Assembly (NCBI GenBank): GCA_014240385.1
Contig: JAAZXA010000015.1
Span: 1-47,355 of the forward strand
Direction: 5' to 3'
DNA: 47,355 nt
Source: Methanobacteriota archaeon
GTDB taxonomy: Archaea; Thermoplasmatota; Poseidoniia; Poseidoniales; Poseidoniaceae
How positions within the stretch are numbered: the first letter of the stretch is position 1; the number at the start of each line of letters is the position of its first letter. Below are positions 8,666 to 17,098 of this stretch, one piece after another. Made by a program: the position numbers and the translations under genes. The notes under the pieces are model-generated. The model was not told where the DNA came from, made no database searches, and was given only the letters and a program-made list of their open reading frames with translations.

Positions 8666-11497
8666 ATGGGGAGGCTTTCACGACTTTGTTCAGGCAGCAT
8701 CGCTATGCTGTTTTTACTATTACCGTTGATGACAATCATTCCAGTTTCTGCCGGTGTAAGTGGTGGTGTTGAAGCCTCTCCTTCGACGCTTGGATTAGTC
8801 CCACCTGAACCGATTAGAGGGGGTTCAGTGGAGTTTCAATTATTACTTGAAAACACTAACTCATTTACCGCTACCGATGTGCAATATCGGTTTTACAAAG
8901 ATAGTATTAGTTCATCGACAAAATTTTTGGAAAACACGGTAACTATTGCCGCCTCCAGCACTGAAATAGTCACTGCAACATGGTTTGCATTACAAGAAGG
9001 GGAACGAAAAGTATGGGTGGAATTTGAGTACTCCGGTGATACAACTGCTTCATTTTACAAGTCATTCAATGTAAGCGGCTTGGCAAATTTAGAAATCATC
9101 GGCAGTAGTATTTCACCAACCACAGGAAATAGGGTTGGGGACATAATTTCAGTAGCCGTCAATATCCAGAATACTGGTACAGTTGATGCAGCAGAGAGCG
9201 TTCTTTATCTCGGAGTTGAAAGTCAACCATCACTCGATCAATACTTGAGCATTGAAGCCCTCACAGTAGGTCAAACAACTTGGGTAAATAACAGCCTAGT
9301 TGCACCAGTGGGGGGGGAATACGAAGTAATTCTTCTTCCGGATGTCAATGGTAGCATCAATGAAATCACCGAATCAGGTAAAGAAGTAAAAATCTCATTA
9401 AGTATTGATCCAGAACCAGATTACCTACATGCTTCAGACCCAGTTGTTGAAACTCCTTCCAACTCCATACGGGGAGATTGGGAAATATCAGGAACAATTC
9501 TCCGCAAACACTTCAGCGGCGATAGCGACGTCAATGTGGGATTCAGTTTCCCCGACCACACCGGCTCACCTATTGCTATTCAACCGATTACCGTTTCAAT
9601 GACTGGAACTTCTGATGAAGTTAGTACCGATTGGAGCACAAATTTAACTTGGGACCAAATCCAAAATCTTGGCGACGGTGCGCATCAATTAAGAGTGCAA
9701 ATAGACCCATTTGAGGTCCTTGACCAAGCCACCACAAATAATGACGCAGCCAGTATCATTATTGAAATCCGTCCAACTCCAAATGTAGTTTTAGACCAAT
9801 TTGCAAACCCTTCATCAACAAAAGTTGAGGCTGGAGACCCAGTTACATGGAGAGTTTCTATTTCAAATACAGGTGATATCCCTGTATCAGGACTCTTGAG
9901 AATTGATTGGGAAGGGATGTCGTCTGACCAGGCTATAGGACAAATTGATGCAGGCGGCTCTTTCATCTGGTCAGGTGTTTTGGCAACCTCCTCTTCTGGA
10001 GCACATACCGCTAATTTCACCGCAACTTGGATAGCAGATAGCGATTCATTTGATGCAAATTCGGATGATAGTGTTGCCACAGGAAGTGTGGAAGCGACTA
10101 CCACCTTACAGTTACAGTTTGCAGTATCAACAGAAGCCATTGTCAGCAGCACTGGGATAGCGGCATCTCCACCATTAAATCCCGGCACCTACACCTATAG
10201 TATTGAATTAACATCTTCAGGCTTAGGGGAATCAACCCTAATTTGTGAGGATATAACTCAAGGAGTTGTCAAGTTATTATCAACAACCGAAGTGAATATT
10301 GCTACACGTGGAGAAAAAGTAAGTGTTGAGTGTACCTTTGATACAAATGACCGTTCAACCATCCTCCTCAATATCAGAAGCCAAGAAGACGGCACAATCT
10401 CTAAGACTCACCAAAAAGCATTCGCAGTTGATTTGGCACAGGGAATTAATGAAGAAGCATCTGAAAGTATCTTCGGTTCAATGATGCTATTCGGCTTTGC
10501 GGCTTTTGTCATGATTGGAATTTTCATTACTGCTGTTATCTTGACTAGAAGTCGTGAAGAGGATATTGAGCGCGACATCTTTGAGTATTGTCCCGCTTGT
10601 GATGGAGAATTAGAAGGAGATGAAGACAAATGTCCTCATTGCGACTTTAATTTGAAGCGAGCAAGAAAACGCTTCCATGATTGTACCACATGTGGGGAAA
10701 GTATGCCAAGCCTTTTGGAAAATTGCCCATATTGTGGAGCAGTTCATGACTTACGTTCCCAATTCAAGGAGAGAGAGCGAAAAAAGCAAACTATTGCCCT
10801 ACCTGATGAGGATGCAGAAGACGTTGAAGATGAAGACGCTATTGTTACTGGAACAGAAAACTTTGATGAGACTGCAAAGGAATTCGGCATTGAAGAAGGC
10901 GTCCTTGAAAGTGAGTGGGATGAGAAATTAGAGGCTGCTGAGGCCCAAATGGAAGAAGTCCTAGAACGTCAAGCTGCTGAATTGTCATTGCTTGAAGAGG
11001 CTGAAGAAGGAGATGATGAGACTGCAGGCCCAGTTGTCGCAATTCCTAATATCATAACACCTGAAGAGGCAATGTCAAAACATGATATCGATGCTTTCCT
11101 ATCGGATAAGAAAGGTCGTCGACATATGGTCGATGCAGGTGATGACGGTGGAGAATTAGATGCTAGTGATGCCACAATTAGGAGTGAGATTTTCGAATTA
11201 ACAGGTGAAGAAGGCGTTTTGCCAGGTCAAGAGGTGCTAGTTGGAATGGGTATCCAAGATCACCGTCTTGCTGGTAATGAGTTGCCTGAAGAAGCAATGG
11301 ATTTCTCCTTTGAAGATGATGAATTAGAACCTGCTGTAGAAAAGCGAAAGAAGGCGATTAGGAGAAAGAAGAAGGAAGTAGAGGAAGAAGCTACAGAAGC
11401 TACAGAAGACTCCGATGTCGGAGAATGTGGGGCTTGTGGTGCGGATTTGCCAATCGATGCTGATGAGTGTGCTACTTGTGGAGCAAAGTTTTCCTAA
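8666..11497 (+). CDS. Large CARDB receptor-like protein with cytoplasmic zinc ribbons
   Basis: A 943-residue single-span membrane protein. Residues 1-30 are a signal peptide. Residues 30-600 are tandem CARDB-like domains, each with a x-G-D-x-V-x-x-x-V-x-I-x-N-x-G pattern and a closing IDP or PDVNGSINE-type segment. A membrane helix lies near residues 610-632 and ends in basic-acidic RSREED. The cytoplasmic part has two zinc ribbons (CPACDGE...CPHC about 645-662 and CTTCGES...CPYC about 674-692), a long acidic, helical linker, and a third ribbon at the very end (CGACGAD...CATC). I know of no standard name for this architecture. It could be a surface scaffold or sensor that passes a signal through zinc ribbons instead of a kinase. 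Confidence 0.88.
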   Translation: MGRLSRLCSGSIAMLFLLLPLMTIIPVSAGVSGGVEASPSTLGLVPPEPIRGGSVEFQLLLENTNSFTATDVQYRFYKDSISSSTKFLENTVTIAASSTEIVTATWFALQEGERKVWVEFEYSGDTTASFYKSFNVSGLANLEIIGSSISPTTGNRVGDIISVAVNIQNTGTVDAAESVLYLGVESQPSLDQYLSIEALTVGQTTWVNNSLVAPVGGEYEVILLPDVNGSINEITESGKEVKISLSIDPEPDYLHASDPVVETPSNSIRGDWEISGTILRKHFSGDSDVNVGFSFPDHTGSPIAIQPITVSMTGTSDEVSTDWSTNLTWDQIQNLGDGAHQLRVQIDPFEVLDQATTNNDAASIIIEIRPTPNVVLDQFANPSSTKVEAGDPVTWRVSISNTGDIPVSGLLRIDWEGMSSDQAIGQIDAGGSFIWSGVLATSSSGAHTANFTATWIADSDSFDANSDDSVATGSVEATTTLQLQFAVSTEAIVSSTGIAASPPLNPGTYTYSIELTSSGLGESTLICEDITQGVVKLLSTTEVNIATRGEKVSVECTFDTNDRSTILLNIRSQEDGTISKTHQKAFAVDLAQGINEEASESIFGSMMLFGFAAFVMIGIFITAVILTRSREEDIERDIFEYCPACDGELEGDEDKCPHCDFNLKRARKRFHDCTTCGESMPSLLENCPYCGAVHDLRSQFKERERKKQTIALPDEDAEDVEDEDAIVTGTENFDETAKEFGIEEGVLESEWDEKLEAAEAQMEEVLERQAAELSLLEEAEEGDDETAGPVVAIPNIITPEEAMSKHDIDAFLSDKKGRRHMVDAGDDGGELDASDATIRSEIFELTGEEGVLPGQEVLVGMGIQDHRLAGNELPEEAMDFSFEDDELEPAVEKRKKAIRRKKKEVEEEATEATEDSDVGECGACGADLPIDADECATCGAKFS

Positions 11498-11719
11498 TCC
11501 TCCTTCAGCCAAATACATCTGTACTTTCTGAATTTGGCCCTATTTGAATAGGCAGGGTGCCCGTCAGCACTCACAGGGATCGTCATCACCAAACGGCTCG
11601 GCTGACCCTCTTCGCTTCATTCAGGCATCCTTCGGCTGAAGCATCTTACTCTTCAAGTCTGCGAGAAGGCTATCGCCACAGCGCGGCCTTGATACGGAAT
11701 CAGCATCTCGAAACGGTTG
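11498..11719. other. Spacer of about 220 bases without a supported gene
   Basis: This interval separates the zinc-ribbon receptor from the lipoprotein. A plus-strand reading frame (11557-11811) and a minus-strand one (11653-11868) cross it, but both overlap the lipoprotein in other frames and give low-quality peptide composition. I see no tRNA-like fold or clear promoter; AT-rich AATACATC near 11511 is the only TATA-like hint. Confidence 0.4.
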
Positions 11720-12283
11720 ATGGCCCAGCGCGGATTGATGGCAGCAGTGGTTTCATTGCTATTTCTCTCAACTACAGTTGCAGGCTGCATATCGCTGATT
11801 CCAGCCCGTGAGATGATGGAATCTTTGCGTGATCCACCGCGCATTAAGACGACTGAAGACAAGGTCAATATCAGCCATACATTTGATTCCCTTGAAATTT
11901 CGGAATTAACTGCTCCAATAACAGGTCAAAGAATCATTACAATGAATGAGAGCGTTGTACAAATGCAAATTTACTTCCGAGCAACTATGCCAACAAGCGG
12001 TTTAACTGGAGATATTTCAAATTCAATTCGTTATGTGGATGCCAAACTCCTCAGGCCTGATGGGAGTGTTTATTGGGAACAGCATGTAACTGAATCTAAA
12101 TCCCCAGTAGATAACTTCGCTGAAGGACCATTTGAACCGGGTGAATGGAGATTAGAAATCGAGGCACGCGGAATCGGAATTGATATCGGTGGAGTTGCTG
12201 TTAAGGATGACTTCATCGTGATAGTGACTGTTCGCAGTGTATGTGTTCTCCATCCCACTGAAGTTGATTGTGTGATAGAATAG
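11720..12283 (+). CDS. Secreted lipoprotein of unknown function
   Basis: A 187-residue protein with a lipoprotein-type signal: basic start, hydrophobic VVSLLFLSTTV, then the lipobox TVAGC near residue 23, so the mature protein probably begins with a lipid-modified Cys. The remaining 165 residues look like a single beta-sandwich, with alternating hydrophobics and a final segment containing two Cys (SVCVLHPTEVDCVIE). No family is recognised. The open frame begins with TTG at 11717, but ATG 11720 follows directly and ATG 11738 is another option. It stands downstream of the zinc-ribbon receptor on the same strand and converges with the Cas4-like gene two bases later. Confidence 0.75.
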   Translation: MAQRGLMAAVVSLLFLSTTVAGCISLIPAREMMESLRDPPRIKTTEDKVNISHTFDSLEISELTAPITGQRIITMNESVVQMQIYFRATMPTSGLTGDISNSIRYVDAKLLRPDGSVYWEQHVTESKSPVDNFAEGPFEPGEWRLEIEARGIGIDIGGVAVKDDFIVIVTVRSVCVLHPTEVDCVIE

Positions 12284-12285
12284 TT

Positions 12286-13446
12286 TCACTTCAATGCCTC
12301 TGGGCAGGCTCTCCTACGGGAACAATTCCTGCACTTTCCTGGCCTCTCGTGGTTTCTCTTTGCTCCGCCTTTTACCATTAGTCGTTGAACTTCAGTCAGG
12401 TGTTTCATCAACAAATCCCGATGGTCGTCATTCCAATCTATTTTGTGGATGTCCTCGCCATATCGAAGGACTCCAAATGGGGGTTGATGGCCAGTCTGAA
12501 TCTTGACTAGATGAATGTAGGCTAGAAGTTGCAATTTATGGGAAAGGTGAGGGTGGGTAGGGATTCTTCCAGTTTTCTGTTCCATTGGGATGAATTCACC
12601 GTCGACGATGACTATCTGGTCAGGGCGTCCCCTAAGTCCAATTCCTTTATCGACCAGTAAATCAGCACCTGAACTATCGCTATAAGAAACCTCAGTATCT
12701 TTGTCGAGCCCAGCACCATGGCGTGCTTCCTCAAGGTCATTATCTGCAATCAGAGCCCTTTGTAGTCGCCATGATGCCATCAATGTCCAAAGCATCGCAA
12801 TTGCAAGGAGAATAAATCCTGCATGAGTCATTTCATTGACTGACCAAAGGGCTGCTGCATGCAAAATGAGGAGGATTGCACCTAAGCCAAAAGCAGCCTC
12901 AACTCGACCTCCTGCAACCCAACCTCCGATAAAGCCAGGAGATTGGAAGAGCGCTTTTATTTCTTCAGTACTTATTCCATCTTTTTGAATAGCAGCTTCT
13001 TCAGCGGTTGGCCAATTTAGCCAATTACGCCAAGGTAATATTGTGCTAACTAACATCATCCCTACCCATACTGTTGCCAAAGCAGCAAGGTATCTAGCAA
13101 CATCTCTTGGTGGCATTTTATCTGCTATGAGATACCAAGTTGCAGCATCTATCGCCAAGGCGACAATAATTCCAAACCACCAACTCCAGACAGTCAATTC
13201 TCTGATTACGCCTTTCCTAGCCTTTTCGTAACTGGCCATTTGTACATGTATCTCTGCATGTGCTAATGCGCCCTGCTTTACAGCCTCTCCATCACCACGA
13301 ACTCCACTTCTTGCCAAATGCCAAGAGAGTGGGCAATATGCATGCCGTTCAAGGTCAGATGCTGAGACATGAAGTGCTTCACCACCTGAGTCTCTCCAGA
13401 TGCCATCAGCATCTGATTTGGCATCGATTAATACTGATTCTCTCAC
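12286..13446 (-). CDS. Cas4-like PD-(D/E)XK nuclease with four inserted membrane helices
   Basis: A 386-residue protein with the full Cas4/RecB-type signature. AYCPLSW gives the first cluster Cys (C38), GALAH the motif-I His (H63), GRPD and PMEQKTG the catalytic Asp and E-x-K, QLLAY the QhxxY motif, and CRNCSRRRAC the last three Cys (C372, C375, C381; C-x2-C-x5-C). Together these predict a [4Fe-4S] nuclease. Between H63 and GRPD lies an insertion with four hydrophobic segments (about 86-107, 119-138, 184-203, 209-226), which would place the nuclease on the membrane. The start is GTG 13446, supported by a GGAGGGG ribosome-binding site at 13454-13460. No cas genes or repeats are nearby, so a CRISPR role is unlikely; a DNA repair or uptake role is a guess. 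Confidence 0.85.
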   Translation of the reverse strand: MRESVLIDAKSDADGIWRDSGGEALHVSASDLERHAYCPLSWHLARSGVRGDGEAVKQGALAHAEIHVQMASYEKARKGVIRELTVWSWWFGIIVALAIDAATWYLIADKMPPRDVARYLAALATVWVGMMLVSTILPWRNWLNWPTAEEAAIQKDGISTEEIKALFQSPGFIGGWVAGGRVEAAFGLGAILLILHAAALWSVNEMTHAGFILLAIAMLWTLMASWRLQRALIADNDLEEARHGAGLDKDTEVSYSDSSGADLLVDKGIGLRGRPDQIVIVDGEFIPMEQKTGRIPTHPHLSHKLQLLAYIHLVKIQTGHQPPFGVLRYGEDIHKIDWNDDHRDLLMKHLTEVQRLMVKGGAKRNHERPGKCRNCSRRRACPEALK

Positions 13447-13453
13447 GGCTAAG

Positions 13454-13460
13454 CCCCTCC
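13454..13460 (-). promoter_or_regulatory. Shine-Dalgarno site that fixes the Cas4-like start
   Basis: The minus strand reads GGAGGGG seven bases before the GTG at 13446. The next in-frame Met codon lies beyond the first cluster cysteine, so this site decides the start. Confidence 0.6.
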
Positions 13461-13629
13461 GAGGTGTTGACTTGGCGGGGCGTGGGCATTGAACCTTGTG
13501 GAGTTAACTTGTTGTACGAAAGTGGCGCAGGCTATCGAAATAACCTGCTGCGCGGGATATTTTCATGGTCGGTCTGGGCGAAGCGGTTATGAACGAAAGG
13601 CAAGTGGGGCGGACGCTTGAGGCATTATT

Positions 13630-14235
13630 ATGACTGAGGGAGCAACACTAGTTTCTGAAGAGACATACGAATTGTATGCGGTTCATATTGGAACCCAGCA
13701 GAAGTCTGCTGACATGAAACAATTCATTTCACACGTCCGCAGTGATGGACTTTACCTTCTTGACTTAGAGACCACAGATGGTCGAATCCGAACTATTGCC
13801 ACTTTCATTAACATGTATAATCCTGACAGATTGATGGTCGTTAGCGCCCGCCAATATGGTCAACGCCCAGCCCGCAAGTTTGCAGAAGCAATTGGAGGAA
13901 TCAGTGCTGTCGGCAGATTCATCCCAGGTAGTCTAACAAACCCAATTCTCCCATCATACCGAGAACCTGAGTTATTGTTTGTAACTGACCCAGCCGCAGA
14001 CCAGCAAGCACTCTCTGAGGCAGTTAATAGCGGCCTTCCAATCATCGGTATTTGTGATGCAAACAACAACCTTCGAAATGTCGATTTAGCATTACCCGCT
14101 AACAACAAAGGTCGTCGTAGCCTTGCACTAATCTACTGGCTCATCGCCCGTGAGGTCCTCAAGCAAAGAGGCAGCATGGATGACGAGACTTGGGCTGAAA
14201 TGCAGCCCTTGGAAGATTGGGAATCAACTTTCTGA
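13630..14235 (+). CDS. rpsB: Small-subunit ribosomal protein uS2 (archaeal S2/SA type)
   Basis: A 201-residue ribosomal protein of the uS2 family. Conserved archaeal segments include GTQQKSADM near the N-terminus, ARQYGQRPARKFAEA, GRFIPGSLTNP, FVTDPAADQQALSEA, IPIIGICD-like and NNKGRRSLALIYWLIARE. It sits on the back of the 30S subunit between head and body. The ATG at 13630 starts at the usual distance before the first conserved block. A 22-codon frame ending in ATGA overlap precedes it. Unusually, it stands alone here rather than in a ribosomal operon. Confidence 0.97.
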   Translation: MTEGATLVSEETYELYAVHIGTQQKSADMKQFISHVRSDGLYLLDLETTDGRIRTIATFINMYNPDRLMVVSARQYGQRPARKFAEAIGGISAVGRFIPGSLTNPILPSYREPELLFVTDPAADQQALSEAVNSGLPIIGICDANNNLRNVDLALPANNKGRRSLALIYWLIAREVLKQRGSMDDETWAEMQPLEDWESTF

Positions 14236-14238
14236 TTC

Positions 14239-15189
14239 TTACAACTTTTGAGTAAGCCAATTTTTGATGGCTTCAGCCATTGTAGCAGCATCATTATTAC
14301 GAGCCATTTCAGTTCTGGCAGCCTTACTTCCTGGCAATCCTTTGGTGAATGCCAAAGCATGACGTTTCAGCCATTTATGCTGTAACCCAGTTGTTTCTTG
14401 AGATAATTCAACATATCGATTCCAGCACCATAGTCTCGATTCAAATATGTCATCCTCCTCTCCCCAAGGAGGTTCTTTTGTATTCCATCCAAGTTGAGAT
14501 TTTATTTCATTAAATATCATTGGACGTCCAATAGCCCCTCGCCCAATCATTAGGCCTGCGGCTCCAGTTTCATCGAGGCATGCCTGTGCAGCAGCAGCAT
14601 CGATGATATCCCCATTGGCAATCACTGGAATCTCCACTGCTTCGACAACATCGGCAATGGTTTTCCAATCAGCCTCTCCTGTGTACCGTTGTTTCAGTGT
14701 TCTTCCATGGACACAAAGCCTCATTACACCCAATTCTTCAAGTTGCGGGGCAAGTTTTACGATATTATTTTCGATATATCCTGTTCCCATCCTTAGTTTC
14801 GCAGTAATTGGCACGCTTGATGCTTCGATACAAGCCGATACGATTTCTATGAGGTGATCTGGTTCCCCCATTAAGGCAGCCCCGGCACAATTCTTTGTTA
14901 TCCCTGGAGCGGGACAACCGAAATTTAAGTCGATGATATCGGCTCGTTCTTGCAACATCTCAACAGAGGTAACCATCTCTACTTTATCCCCGCCGAATAT
15001 CTGCGGGATAAATGGCGACTCGCGTGGGTCCGATTCCAATTTCATCCAACTATTTGCTTGGTCTCTTGATAATCCAGCGCTGGAAGTAAATTCAGTTATC
15101 GTCAAGTCGGCGCCACATTCTCTCGCTAATAGGCGAAAGGGCAAGTCGGTAACCCCTGCCATTGGAGCCAAGACCAATGGAACGGGCAT
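14239..15189 (-). CDS. dus: tRNA-dihydrouridine synthase
   Basis: About 316 residues of an FMN-dependent TIM-barrel enzyme that reduces uridine to dihydrouridine in tRNA. It begins with the family hallmark LAPMAGVTDLPFR and contains DLNFGCPAPGITKNCAGAALM, where the Cys before AGAAL is the catalytic acid. AKLRMG, VHGRTLKQRY, VIANGDI and GLMIGRGAIGRP complete the FMN and substrate site, and the C-terminal helical RNA-binding part follows. The open frame extends to a TTG at 15195, but ATG 15189 is preferred because GGAGGT lies six bases upstream. It is the last gene of a leftward operon that starts with three regulator-like genes. Confidence 0.95.
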   Translation of the reverse strand: MPVPLVLAPMAGVTDLPFRLLARECGADLTITEFTSSAGLSRDQANSWMKLESDPRESPFIPQIFGGDKVEMVTSVEMLQERADIIDLNFGCPAPGITKNCAGAALMGEPDHLIEIVSACIEASSVPITAKLRMGTGYIENNIVKLAPQLEELGVMRLCVHGRTLKQRYTGEADWKTIADVVEAVEIPVIANGDIIDAAAAQACLDETGAAGLMIGRGAIGRPMIFNEIKSQLGWNTKEPPWGEEDDIFESRLWCWNRYVELSQETTGLQHKWLKRHALAFTKGLPGSKAARTEMARNNDAATMAEAIKNWLTQKL

Positions 15190-15195
15190 ACACAA

Positions 15196-15201
15196 ACCTC
15201 C
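15196..15201 (-). promoter_or_regulatory. Shine-Dalgarno site of the Dus gene
   Basis: GGAGGT on the minus strand stands six bases before ATG 15189 and favours that start over the in-frame TTG six bases upstream. It lies in the short gap after the preceding gene, as expected for translation within an operon. Confidence 0.6.
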
Positions 15202-15204
15202 AGT

Positions 15205-16398
15205 TTATTTCATTGCTTTATCTAATAACTCTGCAACCCTTTTCATTCTACGAAGAACTCTATCTAGGCGAGACATTAACTTGGCAGAATTAGAAATTGC
15301 ATTTTTACCGACCATTCTATGACCAAGAGGCAATCTACCTCCCAGTAGATTTAGTAACAACATTTGCTCAGCAGGTGCAACTTTAGACAATTCATTTTCG
15401 ACCATTTCAGGAGTCAGTTTGCCCTTAGAAAGAGCCTTTGTCAGGATTTCAATCTGCCGTTCAGGGACAATTCTATTGAATCCTCCTTTGAGCAACACCC
15501 AATCTTCTCCACGACGTTTGTACTGAGTCATCATTGCAGTCCATAGATTTGTGGCCAGTCTATCTGTTCTTGCAACTCTTTCAACTAAACCAGCGGCCCG
15601 AAAGCGCTCTAGGATACGTCCAATTCTTGCTTTTGCACCGCCCAATTCTGCGGCTGCTTCATCGAGAGATAATGGAGGGCCACGTTGGAGTAATAATTGC
15701 ATTAAACGAGGCGCAAGGGAATCTCCAGTCATCTGCGATTTGGGGCGATCTCCGAGTAATCCTAGGTCAGCCATCCAAAGGCTCAACTCAGTGACTCCTT
15801 CTAATGGAGGTAAAGGCCTTGGTTCTGATATCCACAACCTGAATGGTAATTCTCTGTCTGCGGACTCTAATTCCACATCTAGGGATGGGTCCTCTGGTCT
15901 CTTCCACCATTGCTCTAAAGTAGACATCCGTAATTTCATCACCGCAGTCGCTTCAATTGCTAGCAATTCAACTGCAGCACTCATTGACCCTGCGCGGAGA
16001 AAGTGGCGCCTCCAACCATCGCCCTCACTAATACTTGAAAGAATTCTGCAATTTGCAAGTCGAGATATGTGGTGGTGCAAGGATGCCGCAGTCAACCCCA
16101 TCTCATCGCCAAGACTTGCCGCATCAATTCCCTCTTTTGGACGTGCCAATAAGTGCTCTCGTAAAAGCCGAACAACTGGCTGCATTTTATCACCATCAGC
16201 ATGCTCATCAGCTCTTCTTCGTACCAATCCTAGGGTTGCAACCAACCAATCGATGAGTTGGTCAACATCATCTCGAGAGGTAGGGAGAGGGTGCTCCTCC
16301 AATCGCATCGTGAACATTGAAGCGAGTGTGAATGCCGATGCTCCTTGAAGATGTTGACAAGAGAAGGCTAATCTTTGACGATTCGTGAATACATTCAA
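15205..16398 (-). CDS. Winged-helix domain protein, function unknown
   Basis: A 397-residue soluble protein with two HTH-like regions. The first (about residues 70-120) reads as a winged helix with GIDAASLGDEMGLTAASLHHHISRL and a wing before WRRHFLR. The second (about 230-280) has SLDEAAAELGGAKARIGRILERFRAAGLVER. The rest is helical and basic, ending in a long charged helix. No specific family is recognised; it may be a DNA-binding regulator. The start is uncertain: TTG 16398 overlaps the stop of the upstream gene by four bases, which suggests translational coupling, while ATG 16317 or 16308 would give a protein about 30 residues shorter. It is part of the HxlR-to-Dus operon. Confidence 0.75.
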   Translation of the reverse strand: MNVFTNRQRLAFSCQHLQGASAFTLASMFTMRLEEHPLPTSRDDVDQLIDWLVATLGLVRRRADEHADGDKMQPVVRLLREHLLARPKEGIDAASLGDEMGLTAASLHHHISRLANCRILSSISEGDGWRRHFLRAGSMSAAVELLAIEATAVMKLRMSTLEQWWKRPEDPSLDVELESADRELPFRLWISEPRPLPPLEGVTELSLWMADLGLLGDRPKSQMTGDSLAPRLMQLLLQRGPPLSLDEAAAELGGAKARIGRILERFRAAGLVERVARTDRLATNLWTAMMTQYKRRGEDWVLLKGGFNRIVPERQIEILTKALSKGKLTPEMVENELSKVAPAEQMLLLNLLGGRLPLGHRMVGKNAISNSAKLMSRLDRVLRRMKRVAELLDKAMK

Positions 16399-17096
16399 CG
16401 ATCCCGTTCATCTTCCCACTGGTAATTTAAATCAGTTCGAACCGGTTTTTCTTCCTCAACCAAGTGAGGTGCTAAGCCAACTTTATCTTGGCGAAGAATA
16501 CCTCTTCTTCGTAATACTTTGATAGCGCTATGAACGGTTGCTCGTGTCCTACCAAGTTTTCTAGCAAGAGCAGCTTGAGATTTTGGCATCTCACCTTTTT
16601 TCAATTCTTCAACAATGAGGCGTTGAACTAGAGAAAGACCAACTGGAAGTCGCTTTGCTGCTTCTTCGGAATCGACAGTGACTCCACCTAGGACTTCGAT
16701 TTGAGCAGGACCCCCGGCAAAATAGCAAGTGCGACCATTAACCGATACTGCTGTAATCGTCATTTGAGACTGTAGAACATCGATGTGGTGGCGAAGTGTC
16801 CCATTTGCCGCATTTAGGCACTTTTGCAACTCACGATAACAAAGTCCAGGATTCTCATCAAGGGTCAAAATAATACGTCGACGCATCGGGTGTTCATAGG
16901 CTAATACCTGAGATGAAATAACTCCACGACTACCCCATGCCCAAGGCATAGCAGCATTCGCCAAGCCAACTGCACCGCCCACCAAGCCAGTCAGTCCAAC
17001 AACCAACCACGGCCGTTGACGGACCCATTGCTGGAGTAGTGCCATGCAAAGGACTGAGGGCCCATCCCAATTCAAACTACCCCTTTCAGGAGTCAA
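16395..17096 (-). CDS. Membrane-anchored protein with two winged-helix domains
   Basis: About 233 residues with one N-terminal hydrophobic segment (WLVVGLTGLVGGAVGLANAA, about 30-50) and then two winged-helix regions. The first (about 70-115) reads PMRRRIILTLDENPGLCYRELQ and NGTLRHHIDVLQ. The second (about 160-205) reads SQAALARKLGRTRATVHSAIKVLRRRGILRQ. This looks like a membrane-tethered transcription regulator, a layout often seen in archaea. The start may be TTG 17096, which has GGAG seven bases upstream at the end of the HxlR gene, or ATG 17045, which begins just before the hydrophobic segment. The regulator genes on either side are on the same strand. Confidence 0.78.
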   Translation of the reverse strand: MTPERGSLNWDGPSVLCMALLQQWVRQRPWLVVGLTGLVGGAVGLANAAMPWAWGSRGVISSQVLAYEHPMRRRIILTLDENPGLCYRELQKCLNAANGTLRHHIDVLQSQMTITAVSVNGRTCYFAGGPAQIEVLGGVTVDSEEAAKRLPVGLSLVQRLIVEELKKGEMPKSQAALARKLGRTRATVHSAIKVLRRRGILRQDKVGLAPHLVEEEKPVRTDLNYQWEDERDR

Positions 17097-17098
17097 CC

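Noticed and set aside
8539-8739. Extra 67 codons at the start of the CARDB surface protein
   Set aside because: They overlap the divergent receptor gene and precede a clear signal peptide that starts at ATG 8538.
12286-13446. CRISPR locus suggested by the Cas4-like protein
   Set aside because: No repeat-spacer array and no cas1, cas2 or effector gene is present in the window; the membrane insertion also argues for another role.
13447-13629. RNA gene in the spacer between the Cas4-like gene and uS2
   Set aside because: GC-rich and able to form small stems, but no tRNA T-loop, no conserved RNA motif and no terminator run are visible.
15551-16348. 265-codon frame antisense to the winged-helix protein
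   Set aside because: Ser/Arg-rich composition without motifs, fully inside a better-supported gene on the other strand.
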